A DNA stretch of 64,000 nucleotides from Pholis gunnellus. Taxonomy: Eukaryota; Chordata; Actinopteri; Perciformes; Pholidae. Location of the stretch: NCBI GenBank assembly GCA_910591455.2, contig OU342811.1:8474947-8538946 (forward strand), given 5' to 3'. This document shows, piece after piece, positions 11,913-25,708 of this stretch. The notes beneath the pieces were generated by a model. It worked only from the letters and a program-made list of their open reading frames with translations. It did not search any database and had not been told where the DNA came from. A program made the translations under genes and the position numbers. Every line of letters begins with the position of its first letter. The first letter of the stretch is position 1.

Positions 11913-11918
<6 letters not shown>
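9561..11918. other. Intergenic DNA, no gene seen
   Basis: Between the foxo1 3' end and the first intergenic microsatellite. Open frames are short and unlike any protein I know. It includes a run of about 12 C at 11088-11099. No RNA gene or mobile element is recognisable. Confidence 0.7.

Positions 11919-12006
<88 letters not shown>
11919..12006. repeat. (TG)44 microsatellite
   Basis: An uninterrupted TG array. All frames across it give Cys-Val or Thr-His runs that are not proteins. Confidence 0.97.
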
Positions 12007-12008
<2 letters not shown>

Positions 12009-12578
12009 CGCTGGAGGTGTGTCTCCAGAGCTCTGTGGGTTTGAACAAATAAGTCTCAGAGAGACTTGGGCCCAAAAGACACCAAGCAATGGGGCCTGTA
12101 TCTAGTGAAGTGCTGACTTGAATGGCAGACCCATGGGTGGTCACCAGCATCAACTGAGCCTGCATTCTGCTCTTTGGGAATTGAACCAGCAGTTATTGAA
12201 AATATTATTTCTAGTTGTTATTCAGTTCATCTAGTATACATTTACTTTTTACAATTTTAACTGCTTGTTACACCTATGTTCATAATCTTGTTTGATAAGA
12301 AATTATAATTTATTTACCTGAAGGCCCTATGAACAGAAAAGTCAAATCAGAGAAAAATCAGCCTTCTAGTAGCTGGATCAATGAGTCCGAATAAGACTAA
12401 TATCTTACAACATCAAACACCCTAATATGCAAAGCTGCATGCACCAACGTGTCTTTTTAAAATAAAATAAAAAATAATATAAAAACATTTCATCTGGATA
12501 TGTTCATGCTTCATTTTTATTTTTTCAAATTCAAAGCCTTGGAGCCAAAAACGACTGCTCAGTCAACGTGAATGCTCT

Positions 12579-13082
12579 CTGGTAGCAAGTGCTACTTTGG
12601 TTGGCCCAAGTGCCCATAGCTTGCTCACAATGTCCCTTGGGTGAGTACCCTTGACCCACTGGTAAACTACAGGGCCTATAGTTTGCTCTGGTTGACCAAT
12701 TTCACCTTCTTGTTGGTCCCAATGTCCATCGGCCTCTCCAACTGAGCCCAGTGCCCCGTTGGTTGATCCATGTGCTCTACCAGCTCAAGTCCCATTTGGT
12801 CAGGTTCAGTGACCCCCTAATTAGCCCTTCTTGTTGGCAACCAATGTCCATCTGGTTGGCCCAAGTGCCCCTCTGGTTGGCCACAGTGTCCCTCTAATTG
12901 ACCTAAGTGCCCCTGTGGTAAGCTCTTGTAGTTGTCCAAAGTGCCTACATTTTTTCCACATGCCTCTCTAGCACTCTTTTGGTTTCTCCAAGTGCTCCTA
13001 TGGTAAGCCCAAGTGACTATTTGGTTGGCACGAGTGCCCTTTCGGTAAGTCCAAGTGCTTCTGTGGTTGGCACAAGTGCTAA
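12579..13082. repeat. Degenerate 21-bp minisatellite
   Basis: About 500 bases are built from diverged copies of a unit close to CTGGTTGGCCCAAGTGCCCCT. Three adjacent units from about 12852 to 12914 are each exactly 21 bases, as are several after 12999; other units have gained or lost a few bases. Because 21 is a multiple of three, the minus strand reads through as a Gly-His-Leu-Gln-Pro repeat frame (12817-13197), which explains that open frame without needing a gene. Its edges fade into unique DNA. Confidence 0.8.
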
Positions 13083-13400
13083 TCCAATGTGACTTTAGGG
13101 CTAAACAAACCATAAACCCAACCATAAGCCTGCCCCCGAGAACCATGGAGGTACCACCTTGTCTTCCTCCCTGTCCCACAGAGAGCCTGCATGCCACGGA
13201 TCCGATGACAAGTTGTGCTCCATTGAACTACACCACGTCATCCTGTACCAAAGCAACTCCACTTTTGGGCCAACAAACATCACTGTGGAACAACACACTT
13301 CAGGAGTGGGAAGAGAAAAGGAGAGAGAGAGACAGGGAGAGAAAAAGAGAAGCAGATGTAGCTCAACTGTTGTAGAAGTTGAGAGGAGACAGACGAGCTC

Positions 13401-13416
13401 GGGGGGGGGGGGGGGG
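13401..13416 (+). repeat. 16-base poly-G run
   Basis: A homopolymer of 16 G, followed by TGTG. Such runs are prone to replication and sequencing length errors and can form G-quadruplexes. Confidence 0.9.
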
Positions 13417-16400
13417 TGTGATTTGTGTCCTGACTTGACCTCTCAAGCAGCACTGATAAGACACCCAACAGGCAGGACACACATAAAGATCCGATTTGCT
13501 CTCTTCCTTTCTCTTTTTACCTTTACTGTCTCTGACCGTGTTGCTGACCATCACTGTTCCACCTTTTGTAATTTGTGCATCACTGGAACTGATTGGCCCC
13601 ATATGACTTCAGCTTCCAGGGTAGTTACATTCCACACCGGTCTTTGCTCCTTGCAGCCTTTGTACTGTCACACTTTCCTGCTCAAGTAGTCCTCCTGAAC
13701 CACCTCCGACGTTATTTATGTATTTATCATCGTGAAAATGATGGGAATTATAACTTTACAGAATAGATTCAAATGTTCACTTCTGATGCCTGGTGGATTA
13801 AACCTGACTGCCTGGTAATATCTTATGACTAACTCGGAAATGCACAGAAACAATAAGAGCCCTTTTACCCAGCTATACCACAGGCAACGGTTGCTACAGT
13901 CTGCCTTTGTGTTGCTCAAAGCTGTTACTACATGCAATGGGAGTCTATTTATGGCTGTCCACTCAGCCTGGCAATGGCTCGCTAACAAACCATTTTCCAT
14001 GATTTGTATGAAAAATGCCCCTCTTCACCAAGCTTGGGTTTGTGGTCTGCTGCGACTGGCACGCGACTCATAGTATTTCCTCCCGAATGATAGTACGAGA
14101 CTCCCACACTGGCACTCTGAAGGATAAACAAGATCTTCTTGAGAGAGACACAGGATGTAAACACTGTCGTTTCTATGGTGAAATTACAAGAGGACAAAGA
14201 GGGAAAGGAGGGAAAAGAGGAAAGGACATGAACAGAGTAAAACATCGACAGACAGAAGAAAGAAAGAGTTAGGTGAGGCACATTTGTTTGTGTAGCATCT
14301 TTCAAACATAGTGACTTGAGGTAATGGCTTTGCATTAATGATCAAAATGTATTGAAACTGTTTAGAAAGATGGGACAGGAAAGACATCACAAAGCACTTT
14401 AGGGAAAGATGAAGGCATCAATTTGCATGTTACCGTATTTGTTCAATTAATCTTACAGCACAGTACCGTAAATGAGCTGAATATTTCAAATTCACCTTTT
14501 CCCAAGAACTATATAGTATGTAGTGTGTCTTGCGAGAGAGACAAAAGAAAAACAAATGCTCCATTTCATATACATCAGCCCAACACTGAATTATTAATCT
14601 CTCTAAAGAGATCGCAGCTGTACACTTCCACATAGACCAAACACAACGCGCTGAGACTTTACTTTGCTGGGTTGTGGCTAGTGGTACAGTACATTTTCTG
14701 GTTTTGGAACAATAGCCCTCATTTACATGTTTAAGTCCCAAATTAATACCCACAAGCCCACAATGATTGTCTACTCTCTTGTGGACGGAGCAGCCCCAGG
14801 GTGATTTACAATGAGGTGTGGTTCTCTGGTCATCCTAACAAATGCTGAATTGGCCACTTTAGACCCTGAGAAATAGACTTTTTGGGGGAGTTTGTTGTTA
14901 TCAAGATGTCATTTTTATTTAGTTAAAGGCCACACATTTGTATTATTCATTACGAGTTGGCCCTCCCTTGCCATAAGGGTTTTAAAGTGTTACTCATCAA
15001 TGGCAGGGAATGAGAAATGATGCAGCAGTGGCTCATTCAACCGCTGATAAAATTATTCATTAGTGTATTAGATTCTATGTCCCCTCTACTCATTGCCTGT
15101 CATAAGGTGTTTCACGCTTGTTTACGTTTTAAACAGGAACATATCGGTTACCTGAGCCCCGGTCAAATAATCTGCATCCAGGGCACATGTGGAAGAGAAC
15201 CAATGTCCAACCAGGACGGGTAAACAACACCGTCAACAACACTGAGTGCGGCTGACAAACACTGACCGCGGATCCTAACAAAGCAGCATGTGTGTTTGTA
15301 AAAGTCTGGCAGGTGTTGCAGGTGGAGGCAGTCCGTCTCCGTGTTCCAACCACAGGATTTGTCCCATTTCTGTCGCAGTCAAAGATTTGTCTTGTGATAA
15401 CAGAGTCAACAACAACATCATTGTCTGGTTCTTGGTTTGGGGATGGCTGCTTGGCCTCTGGGCCGTCCCTCACTACAGCACATTCACTCTACAGTGTCTT
15501 TGTGAATTTACATACGTGGAGTTTAGCTTATTGTTTTATCAATGCAAGTTTACATTAAGGGAGATATTTCAGCTTGTGTTTCAAGCGGAAAGAGCCACAG
15601 CTAGTTAGTTACTTACTTCATCTGCACAGAGCTGAGGAGCAGATGCAATAGAAGTGAAGAAAATCCAACCAGTGATGCACTCTTCAGAGAACAAAGCAAA
15701 GGAAATGGCAACCAAAACCCTCCTTTTTTTCAAATTTATAGCACAGATTCTTTTGTTCTTTGTTGTGCCGTAGCTTTGTAGTGGTGAACATTCTTGCATT
15801 TTAGTTCAAGTTATCAATTATTTAAGCTAAAATGCTCCGTTTGTAACCTCCCATCACTTTTGTCATCCTGAAATTTATAGTCTAAGCTGTTATTGGCTTT
15901 ATATGAATAAAGAGGCTATAAAAAATGTGTTTATGCTTTGTTACAGACATAAACACTGAAACAAAATGTTCTCGGTTCCGTCAAACATTTTCCATTTACG
16001 ACTCCAAAATATATGATGTGCAGTTAAGTTTCACATTAGACCTGTTTGAACATTGGTTGGTCTTGTCAGCCTGTCTTCTATTATTGAAATGTTCTAAATT
16101 ACTGCTAATTATTTCCTTATACACCTTTCTTAATGCTTTAATGCCCTTTGTTAACTGTCATGCACCTTTTCTGTTACAAAACAGGTCTCAACGCCTACTG
16201 TTGCTATGGTGATATCACACAGTCCTGTCTTTTTCAAAGTGACCTGAAATGAGTATCAACTAATGACCGTTAGAATGGACGTTTCCTATGTCTTGCCTGA
16301 TAAAGGTTCAAAAAGGGAAATAATGTGAACCCTCACCTCTCATCATCTATGAGCAAGCGGTACATCTTGCAGTGGCTGAGGGATAATAATACTTAATTAA

Positions 16401-19400
16401 AGAGATAATGGCAGAGAAAAAGAAAAAAACCTCTGTGAAACCTTTAACAGCGAGCAAGACAATACAAGTGTGCATCAAAAGCCAAAGAGCCATGGTGGAC
16501 ATGGCCCAGTCTCTTATTGTTTTCGGTCTAGACTTGGGAATGAACTAGAGACCCCCGCCCTTGAATCACCCAGTGTAGCTCATGGAGGATTAAACGGTCC
16601 TGTATTGGATGAACTCTTGATGTGCTTTTGGTATCGAGTGGTAGTCTCCTTTTGATAAGGGACTAAAAATCCTGCTGATGCTCTCCAAGCCCTTTAACTA
16701 TTGCTTCTAATAATTTCATTATGGACTTAGCACTCGAGGATGTCGATGGCCAAATGTGCGTGTTCTGAGCTCCTCGGTTATTGACTCAGAGAGTTCAGGG
16801 AGGAGCTCATGTCAATAAGCTGGCCTGCCCCATGCTGGCTGCACCATACGGAGAGGTCTGGTTGTAATTCGTGGGACAGGCCAGGGCATAGTGCCAGGGA
16901 ATTAGAGAGGCGGGCGGCAGGAGACATTTTAATTTGTGCTGCCATGTGCAAAGGCATGCACCTCCAGCCTAGGTCGGTTCCTGTGATTAGGCTGGCCAGC
17001 GTATTCCTAGAAGAGGGGAGGAGCAGGAAAACACGGGGAAATAAAACACGACGCAGGAAATGCTGTTGATCATCTAACTGTCTTAAAATGATGTGATGGG
17101 AGCACCATTCTGACTTCATCAAAACATTAGATGTTCAACATAAGAAGTTTCATCTCTACCGTTATCAGATTCTAACCCTGTTGCCTAAAAATGGCGTTCC
17201 CATAGGAATGAACTGCGTTGTCAATAAGGTTTTGAGGGAAGCATATTATATATATTATATATAATTCTACGGTTTTTAACACATTAACGTTGTGAATTGA
17301 AACAAAACAAAACAAAGACACAACAAAACTACCTGTTTAGGTTCAGTAAAAGATCATGATTTAGCTCAAAATATGTATGTTTGCTATGCAACTCAAGTTG
17401 GGTATGTTAAAATAAGTTAGCAACTGGCTAATGAAGAAAGTGGAGCATTAGCAGCCAATAATTTAGCTCATTTATTTGTGTTGTAAATAGTGACACCTTT
17501 CTTAACACGTGGTTATCGCTTTAGCGTTTTGCACCCTATGTACTGCCGGGCCAGGTCCAATGTGTAGAGAGAAATAAGGTACTCTGTGAAACACTATTTC
17601 ATCTTCCACATATTGCTGCTTCTAAGTCCACGTTGCATCCTGCAGGAAAACATTTATCCTGGGACAAAGGGATCCCATCATAGATGTTTAATGGTGCCAT
17701 CATTCTTGAATGTTAGGCTATTCCTTAGCAGAGGAGATCAAATAATGGCCATTTGTTGAAAATGCTTCACAGAATGACATCTAAGACTTTATATATTTAC
17801 TTTTTTTAACTAGAAAGTCTGCTTTTGTGGCTTAATGTCAATATGAAGTCTGTTTTATTGTTTCTATTGCAGTATTTTTTATGATTTCCTTTTAAATTAG
17901 AGGCAGATATAGAGTAGCAGTGTCACTGATTAAGCTCTGTCTCTGATTATCTCATCATGAAGTGTCAACTGGTGTAAACTTGACGATGGATCTGGTCCTG
18001 CGGGATGTGTTGCTGTCTCCCCAGGATCCAGCAGGGAGGGAGCGCCTTCACATCTCCACGGTGACAGATTCCCATGAAAGGAGCAGAGCAGCACACTCAC
18101 AAGCCGCTGAAGACGAAGAGCTCGAAAGTGAGGCATCCAGGATTTTAAAGAGAAAACAAACAACTATTCTTCCTACTAAAACTGAAGTCAAATTGTGAAA
18201 CTGTTGTTAAAAAATGGCGGGTAAAACAAAAACTTGCCCTCAGAATAGAGAAATTGTGCCTTGAAAATATCCGTCCATATAAAAGACACATTGAGTTGGC
18301 CTGAGAAGTGATGTATGTTCAGTAATCCCGTGTATTAACCGAGAGCTGATCCAATACACTGGAGGCTTGTCAGGTGTGGAGCTTTAAGCATTCCTCTGTT
18401 TCCTAGACAATGAGATTATGGGATATAGACAGTGAGATATGTCCAAGCCGCGGGGGCAGCCTGGGTATCGCTCTCATTAGCGAGCTGGGGAGAGGATGGC
18501 AATTACCAGCCTGAACCCCACAGGAAGACAGAGGCAACTCTGAAGGGACTTGTTAGGTGTGTGTGATACACTGTGCATAAAAGGTGTCACCTTGTTCTAC
18601 ATGTGAGAGACTTGGATGCACCTCCTCCCTGGTAAAGAGCACTGCTAACTCCTCGTTAATCAGGAGAGTTTAAAATCTTAACAGAACTTGAATTTCTCAT
18701 AGTTTACATTCTGAGCTATAATTCACCAGGTCATATGAGGATAGATTGATTAGTGAGACCACTAATAAATAATGAACTTGACAACTCACTTATTTATTTG
18801 ATTTACGCATTGTTTGGCATAAAGTTAGGGACTGGTTCATACGTGTTACGTTCAGGATTTCAACACTAAGCTTGTGAAAGTCCTGGACCAGAGAGGACTT
18901 GTTTTGTTACCTATTTGTTTCCATATTATAAAACTAGCAGTTTTACACGTGCTTTCAGGGGAACAACTTTGAAGAATGCACGTTCCTCCTTAAATACCAT
19001 TTCCACCCACAGTGGCATTCAGGTTCAGTGGTGAAGCATTATACCATGCATGCCTGTGGCAAGTGGTTGTTATTTATACAGACCATCATTCTCATCAGGG
19101 ATTGGCATTATTTTATTCTCTGGGATAATTGCTGAGATATGTCGCAGTTCATCAATAGTTTTACAACAGACGGCTAGCACAACAAGACAAGCAGTCAACG
19201 TCTTAGGAAGTTAAAACCACAACAATAACACAAACTTTAAAGTTATACAACCAACTGCACTTATCATAGCTGTGTGTGCATGATATTTTACAATACAATA
19301 GATATTAGAATATTATTCAAAACAAATGGCATACAGCAGATAACTGTTTTAATAGCAAGTTGTCTGACTATTCCTGTCGCCCTATTGGACTCTGCTGCAA

Positions 19401-22400
19401 ATCTTTATCAGCTATGTCATCACATCTTCAATTAGTGAAAAGGATGTTATTGTAGTGTTTCATTTTCAAAGAACGATTGCAGACCCGCGATGTTTTTTGC
19501 TCCGTCACTGACATGTAACAACACACAGGGAGAAGGTGCTACAGACCCAAGAAAGCTAGTATTTTATTTATAATAATTTTAGTTTAAGCCTTTCAAAAGG
19601 CTTGGGCAACATTTACAACCACAATAATAAAATAAATGTTAAAGTTATACCACCCAGATTCAAAAGATTCTTTGTCTTGAGCAACATTTAAGCCATTTCT
19701 ATTAAATGTAGTTCAACTTTAAACAAATATAATTTGGTTTTTGACAAGAAGCAACACAAAACGTGTACTCCGCAGATATTAATCTCAAATTCTAAAGCAG
19801 TATACGAGTGCCTTGCTCAAGGGCACATCAAACATGAACGAAAATGCCTCTTTACAAAGTGTACACTGTATTAGTCACTACAGTAGTGTTAGTGTTACTC
19901 AGGAAGAAAAATGTGTGCCTGTGTGTATGTTCGTGAGAGAGAGAGAGAGAGGCAGTGTGTATTTGTGTGTGTGTGTGTGTTGGGGGGGAGAGCCGATTCA
20001 GTGTTGCTAATGACTGCCTTCCCATGAGCTTAATCAAAGATTTGTACATTTAATTGCTGTCAAGTCAGCGCTCACCACCTGCCACGTCTTGCCACACATG
20101 TGCTCACCCCCTCTCTGGGAGCGTTTCCAGCTCCATCCATCATCCCTGGCTGAAGGCTGAGACAACACAGCCTGCTGGGCAACCTGCACTCAGCCGTCCA
20201 GCCGGGCCCGGCCAGGCCTGCACAGCATGGACCCAGAGAGCCTTGCTCAGCGCGTCGGGAGGTCTGTCAGCACCTGGGCCTTACCGTGGTACCGTGCCAA
20301 GCCATTCCTCCCGTTATTAAAAACAGACGAGCCTAAAACTGACACTGACTAAAGCCAGTGAGATGTATGTTTTTTATTTTCTTCTCTCTCTGAGGCGTTC
20401 ACGTGACACATAACCTGGCCGTGACATGAGATACATATCAAAGCAGAGGAGCTCTGTGAAACGCCGCCAACCGTGCGCCTCTGCAGGCCTCACCCTTTCT
20501 CCCACGCTAATCGCCATCGCCGTGTGTGAGAATCGGTGGTCTGCTTTGTCCCTCAGCACAGCCCAGGGTGGAATGTGGGCCCCGATCTGTTATCAGTCTC
20601 AGCTTGTTTTCCCAGCTGATGCCCACAAGGCCCGGTGTAACGCAGCCACCCTCTTGCACAAAGCTGTGTTAAGATCTGTGAGGACTGCTCGCTGTTGCCT
20701 CTCACCTTTAGGATTTGCAGGGCCACAACAGCACGCATGACATTATTAGTCCCCAAAGGCCCGAGGCTCCCAGTGAGCTACCGTGCAACATGGTACTGGA
20801 GCAGCAAGTGGATTTTGAAAGAGTGCACTCTGCCAGACAGGTTCCACTATGTGGGTGTGCAACTAACATGAACAGCTTAATTACATTTAGAAATGCAGAC
20901 TTGGTCAATTATTAAATTGTTAATTCAGTCATCAGGTCTGCAGTTATGTTAGTAAGTCGGTAAGGACATGGCTCTCCTTATTAATGTCTATAGAGCCTCG
21001 ACAGCATGTTTTAAACCACATGGAGGCAGTCTAAGCATTTTTCAAAGACCATCTAAAGTGATATTAATTTCCACTCTACGTCTGTTTGAACTCCCTTTTT
21101 CCAGTTATACAAATTGTTAAATAGACATGTACAGTATTTGTATGACAAAAATCAAATGGGAAACTTGGAAATAGAAGTACAATGTGGCTCTGGAAACAGA
21201 CGTCGGACCAGTTTCACACCTTTCCCACAGGATCGCGTGGCTCAGGTGTTACGGTTAATCTGGAGTCATACTCTACCCTAAAAGTTTGCATATTATCTCC
21301 GTACACGGTTCCAGGCTAGACACAAGAAAACAGGTCTGACCTGTACGGTGGGAGTCGGTGTGACTATAAGCTGGCAAGTCTGGACAAGGCCCTCTGTAGC
21401 CTGGCATCTCCTGGGGCCAGAGCACTGCCTGCAAGGTGTGATCCAGACCTGCTCCCACGGGTGCCTGAGCCAGGGAGCAGGTGGAAGGATACAGCTGCCT
21501 GTTTGACTCCCTGAGCTCATCAGTGGCCCAGCCTTTTCACTGTCTAGAGGAAAGAGGACAGTTGACTTGCATCTGTAGGCCTTCCAGCAAGAAACCCACA
21601 AGATTTATTTTGCTCTTGATGTACTCAAATAGCGAACACTCATAGTTCCCAAAGAGAAAGCTTTCACCGCGTTCGATCTACATTTACAGTCCTGAAAAGA
21701 GAGTTAACAACTGTCCGTGCGTCAGCCTCAATTTTGAATAAATGAAACATCCCACTTAATTGGGTTATATCATATTCATTTCTTATGAATCTAAACAATA
21801 CTGGAAGAAAAATACAGTTTTATTGTGTAAAATACAGACCTTTTCGTCACAGCAGACGTTTTCACATGTCATAGAAGGAAAAGCACAGGTGCATTTAATA
21901 ACATGAGTGATTGCTGCATTCCACTCGGCGGAGGTCCTGGTGTTGTACAGGCCGGCTCACTGGAATCGGCGACACTCGGTGGAACTGAGCCATCGTCAAT
22001 GTGATCAATTTCACCTGTGCTGACAAGTCAAAGGTCAGTGGAGTCGGACCCTGCTGTGCTGAGTCCAGTCTCACATTCAACTCTGCCTGCTCGTCACAAC
22101 AGGGGAGGCTCTAATCAGGGAAATCAGAAGCCTTAACTGGGATCCACCTGCTCGGCCTCTTTCACTGAGCATTTTAATCATTAGAGTACACTGAAGCAGC
22201 CAATGCAAACGCTTTAGTATGGCAACAATGCGCACCTATTGTTCCATAATATTGCGTAACTGACATATTGCCGCTCCTGATTCATTTGACATCAGCGTTT
22301 CTTGAGCTGTAATCTAAAAAAAAACAACAACAGACAACCCAGTTTGAGGATTGCACCAGCAGAAAGAAGGCTTGACCATATGGCCGCTCTCATCAGGGAA

Positions 22401-23188
22401 TAAAAAAAATAAACAGAGTTCACGATCCCTCTCATATCGTGACAGCAGATGCAATCCGAGTGGTCTATTTCGCTGACTCACATGTTGGCCCACCCACGCA
22501 TGAGAGCGCCAAGCTAAAATCACACTGTTTCCACGACAACCATAATTTATACCTTCAAAACAACTTTTTTTTTTTTTTTCCATCTACACACTCACACACA
22601 CAACAGAGTAATTGGAAAACTAGCTCCTGGACTAGCTCACAAATACTGCTTTTTTTTTGGTTGAAAAATTAGTAAAAGGAGGTCATGTACACTTTGCATA
22701 ACAGGTAAGCTAAACTAAAAAGATAAGGGTTGTGGGACAAGCAGATCTTTTTGATAGTTTGGCATGTCATTATGGATGTTGAACCCAGCCACAGGCAAAA
22801 ACAAATCCCCATAAATAACACCGCAAGATAAAGTGGAAAAGTGTTTTGTCAAAGCCTGATCCTCCATTCTTGAACTGTATCTAACTTCCTACTGTGATTT
22901 CCTTGTTCAGGTCAAACGCAGCTTCCTACTTCTTGATCAATCCGGAGCATTTCATACGGCGGAGCCAAGATTTCACTTAAGAGAAAGTCAAGACCTTTGG
23001 GCGTATGAATGGGAGGAAACGCCTGAAGCGTTTACCCACCATGCCCGTCATTCAAAAATAACACCACTTTCTTTGCTACTGTGCACTCGGGTTAAATACC
23101 AGCGCCTGTTTTCTCTGCATGGATTTGATTTGCCTCCACGATTTTGAAACTGAACGTTTAAAAAACATTGTGTGGAAAGTTTTCAGAT

Positions 23189-23254
23189 CCCTCCCCCCTC
23201 CCCCCCCCCTCCTCCTCCTCCTCCTCCTCCTCCTCCTCCTCTCCCCCCTCCTCA
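23189..23254 (+). repeat. Polypyrimidine tract with (TCC)n
   Basis: C-rich pyrimidine stretch with about ten consecutive CTC/TCC units (23208-23241). The Leu/Pro frame over it (23119-23394) is a composition artefact. Confidence 0.85.
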
Positions 23255-25171
23255 GTGAAAACAGGGCCCGATCTGGCCCCGGCCCCCGGCTTGTTGGGAC
23301 AGCTGCTCAGATGATCTGGGCTCTCTGCAGGTTCCATGATTCATTTTCTGAGTCAACACCACCGACTCCAGATTCAACCTCAATGCAGTCGTGATTCACG
23401 GGCAGATTTGTAAATTTGAATGATAACTCAATTTAATGTGTACAGCATAAATACTTAGTGTGTATATCACACGGAGGCTGTGTTAGAGACTTTATGAACG
23501 TAATAAGAAAATACTAATTCTGTTTCCAAAACAAAAATGCTGCACAGCTTCGATACACAACAGCAAAACAGTTAGTCTTTTCCAACTTGCTCACAAGACA
23601 TATTTTTGCTTCTTGTTTGTTGTCACGAGATTTTAGTTTTACGAATGATTTTGAAATCACAAGGAATTGATGGCAGTGTTTGGTGGATTACTGCTCTTTT
23701 CTTGCGACAAGAGAAGAGCAGCTGAATCAGTGCTACAGCTGACAGTCATGCATGTGAGTTCTATTAGAAACTGACAATTTGTGAGGTCTGTGTTTTTCAC
23801 TAATGCTGACATATTAAAAGAAATTCACATTCCTTGATTATCTCAATCATGGTTTGCGACATTCTTCGTTTAAATTCTGTTGCTTGGTCAGTATGTATTT
23901 GGATGTTTGCGTCTTTCGCGTTTTTCTGTGTGAGGTTTTCACCAAGTTGAACCGACACCACGCTGCTGGAGACACAGGCTGCATAGCTGGGCCTGCTGGG
24001 GGGGAAAGGGAGACTCAGGAGAGCCAGAACCAGGGCGGTAAAACCTGGCTGTAGTAAAATGAAGATTTATTTTAAAGGGACACTCCCACTGTCGTCCACA
24101 GGGGCCGTCAAAATCAACATATCATTTGAGTTCCTCTTTAGTGTTCCACTGATGTGCAGATTGTTAAAAGACAAATCACACATTTTAGAGCTTTCAGTAA
24201 ATGAAGATCCTCCTCCAGATTCCCATCACACTGCTAAACAACATGTACAGGACTGATCTGATAGACGAGTAACAGTGACGGGCAAAAAGCCTATTGCCTA
24301 AACACAAAAGATATACTTCTACTGTTTTATTTTTGACACACCACATTTTTCTACGTATTCAATACCTGCAAAGTCTGTGTGTGTGTGTGTGTGTGTAGTG
24401 ACTTGGAGGAATGCACTTTCTCTCTGACACAGGGCATTACCAGAAAATGTCCCGGTCACACCCTTCTGACGAGGGAACGGGCGAAACCTTGAGTGTGGCT
24501 GATCTGGATCGCTCTGGTTCTGCTCCTCACCCCGGACTGAATTAGCAGCCCGTCTTTCAGCCGGTACCTCCCTTACCAGTCTGGCGTGGAGAGTGTGTGG
24601 GCTAAGGCGGATTAATGATGTCAGGCCAGCAGCCACTCCCAGTCTGCGTATAAAGCCACTAATCGCCAATCTACCTTCTGCAGACTGCTCCGAGTTCCCC
24701 GCTCCCGCTAAATATTATTGTTGTGAGTTGTAGGTCTAGTGACTCATGCTTTCCATTGACATCTTACTCATTCAGCAGCTACAATAGGAAGGAGTGGCTT
24801 TCTGCTGACACAGTGGGGCACACATTTCCACACACTTCTCCATACCGCCATATTCAACCGTACTTCATGCTCCACAGAGTTCAGTTGTGCCTTACTTTAA
24901 AGCAGCGTAAGCCTTTCTCAAACTCTGCCAGTGACGAGCTAATTAGAAAAACACAATATTAAAATGCATTGCATTCACTGGAGAGATAATCCTGCTTTGT
25001 CAGACTTATTCACATTCACAGCTGTAATGTTTTGTGATTTCGGTCACTCGTGGCCAGCCAACCTGAACGAACTGGCGCTTGCTAGAAGTTGCACTTGAAC
25101 ACAGCAAACGCTACAGCCAACGGCCATTTTACTGCCTTCACGCATGTATTGAACATTCAAGAGAGGAAATA

Positions 25172-25708
25172 ACTAGTCAGTAGTCTGAAGAGAAAGCTGA
25201 GTCGGAAGGCGAAGCTCTCAATTTACTAGTCGGTCTACGTTCCGACTCTCACCTATGGTCACCAACTCTGGGTCGTGACCGTAAGGACAAGGTCGCGGCT
25301 ACAAGCGGCCAAAATGAGTTTCCTCCGTAGGGTGGCCGGGCTCAGCCTTAGAGATAGGGTAAGGAGCTCGGACATCAGGAGGGAACTTGGAGTCGAGCAG
25401 CTACTCCTTTGCGTCGAAAGGAGTCAGCTGAGGTGGTTCGGGTATCTGATTAGGATGCCTCCTGGACGCTTCCCACTGGAGGTTTTCCAGGCATGTCCAA
25501 CTGGGTGGAGACTCCGGGGAAGACCCAGAACACGCTGGAGGGATTATATCTCCCAGCTGGCCTGGGAACGCCTCGGGATCCCCCAGTATGAGCTGGAAAA
25601 TGTTGCGGGCGAGAGTAAAGTCTAGGTCAGCCTGCTTGGCCTGCTGCCACCGCGACCCGACCCCGGATAAGCGGAGAAAAATGGATGGATGGATGGATGG
25701 ATGGATAG
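25172..25708 (+). mobile_element. Rex3/RTE-type LINE, 5'-truncated 3' end
   Basis: The + strand encodes a decayed C-terminal end of a LINE reverse transcriptase. From about 25181 it reads like SLKRKLSRKAKLSIY, then after damage RSRLQAAKMSFLRRVAGLS (about 25290-25345), RSQLRWFGYLIRMPPGRFP and GRPRTRWRDYISQLAWERLG. These blocks recur in countless fish LINE copies. The 3' end is a short GC-rich UTR, GATAAGCGGAGAAAAATGG, and a tail of six ATGG units (25681-25706). GATG/ATGG-repeat tails are described for Rex3 elements of the RTE clade. An in-frame TAG near 25241 and a frame change before 25275 show it is dead. No target-site duplication was obvious. The LINE call is firm; the family name is from memory. 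Confidence 0.8.

Larger units (their letters stand above)
13083..25171. other. Intergenic DNA between foxo1 and cog6, first part
   Basis: About 12 kb with no supportable gene. It includes a 16-G run at 13401-13416, a GA/TG patch at 19938-19980, a TCC-rich pyrimidine tract at 23189-23254, and a short palindromic-looking segment near 19810 (GTGCCTTGCTCAAGGGCAC) of a type frequent in fish genomes. Blocks around 16380-17050, 18300-18600 and 20040-20900 have mixed composition and transcription-factor-like motifs in place of simple repeats, and could be conserved non-coding elements. That is an impression from reading, not a measurement. Confidence 0.6.

Noticed and set aside
13159..13689. 176-residue + strand frame
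   Set aside because: Runs through the end of the minisatellite, a GA repeat and a 16-G run; no family resemblance and no splice or promoter context.
25275..25625. Independent gene for the 116-residue frame
   Set aside because: It is the C-terminus of a LINE reverse transcriptase, with stops upstream and a LINE tail downstream.
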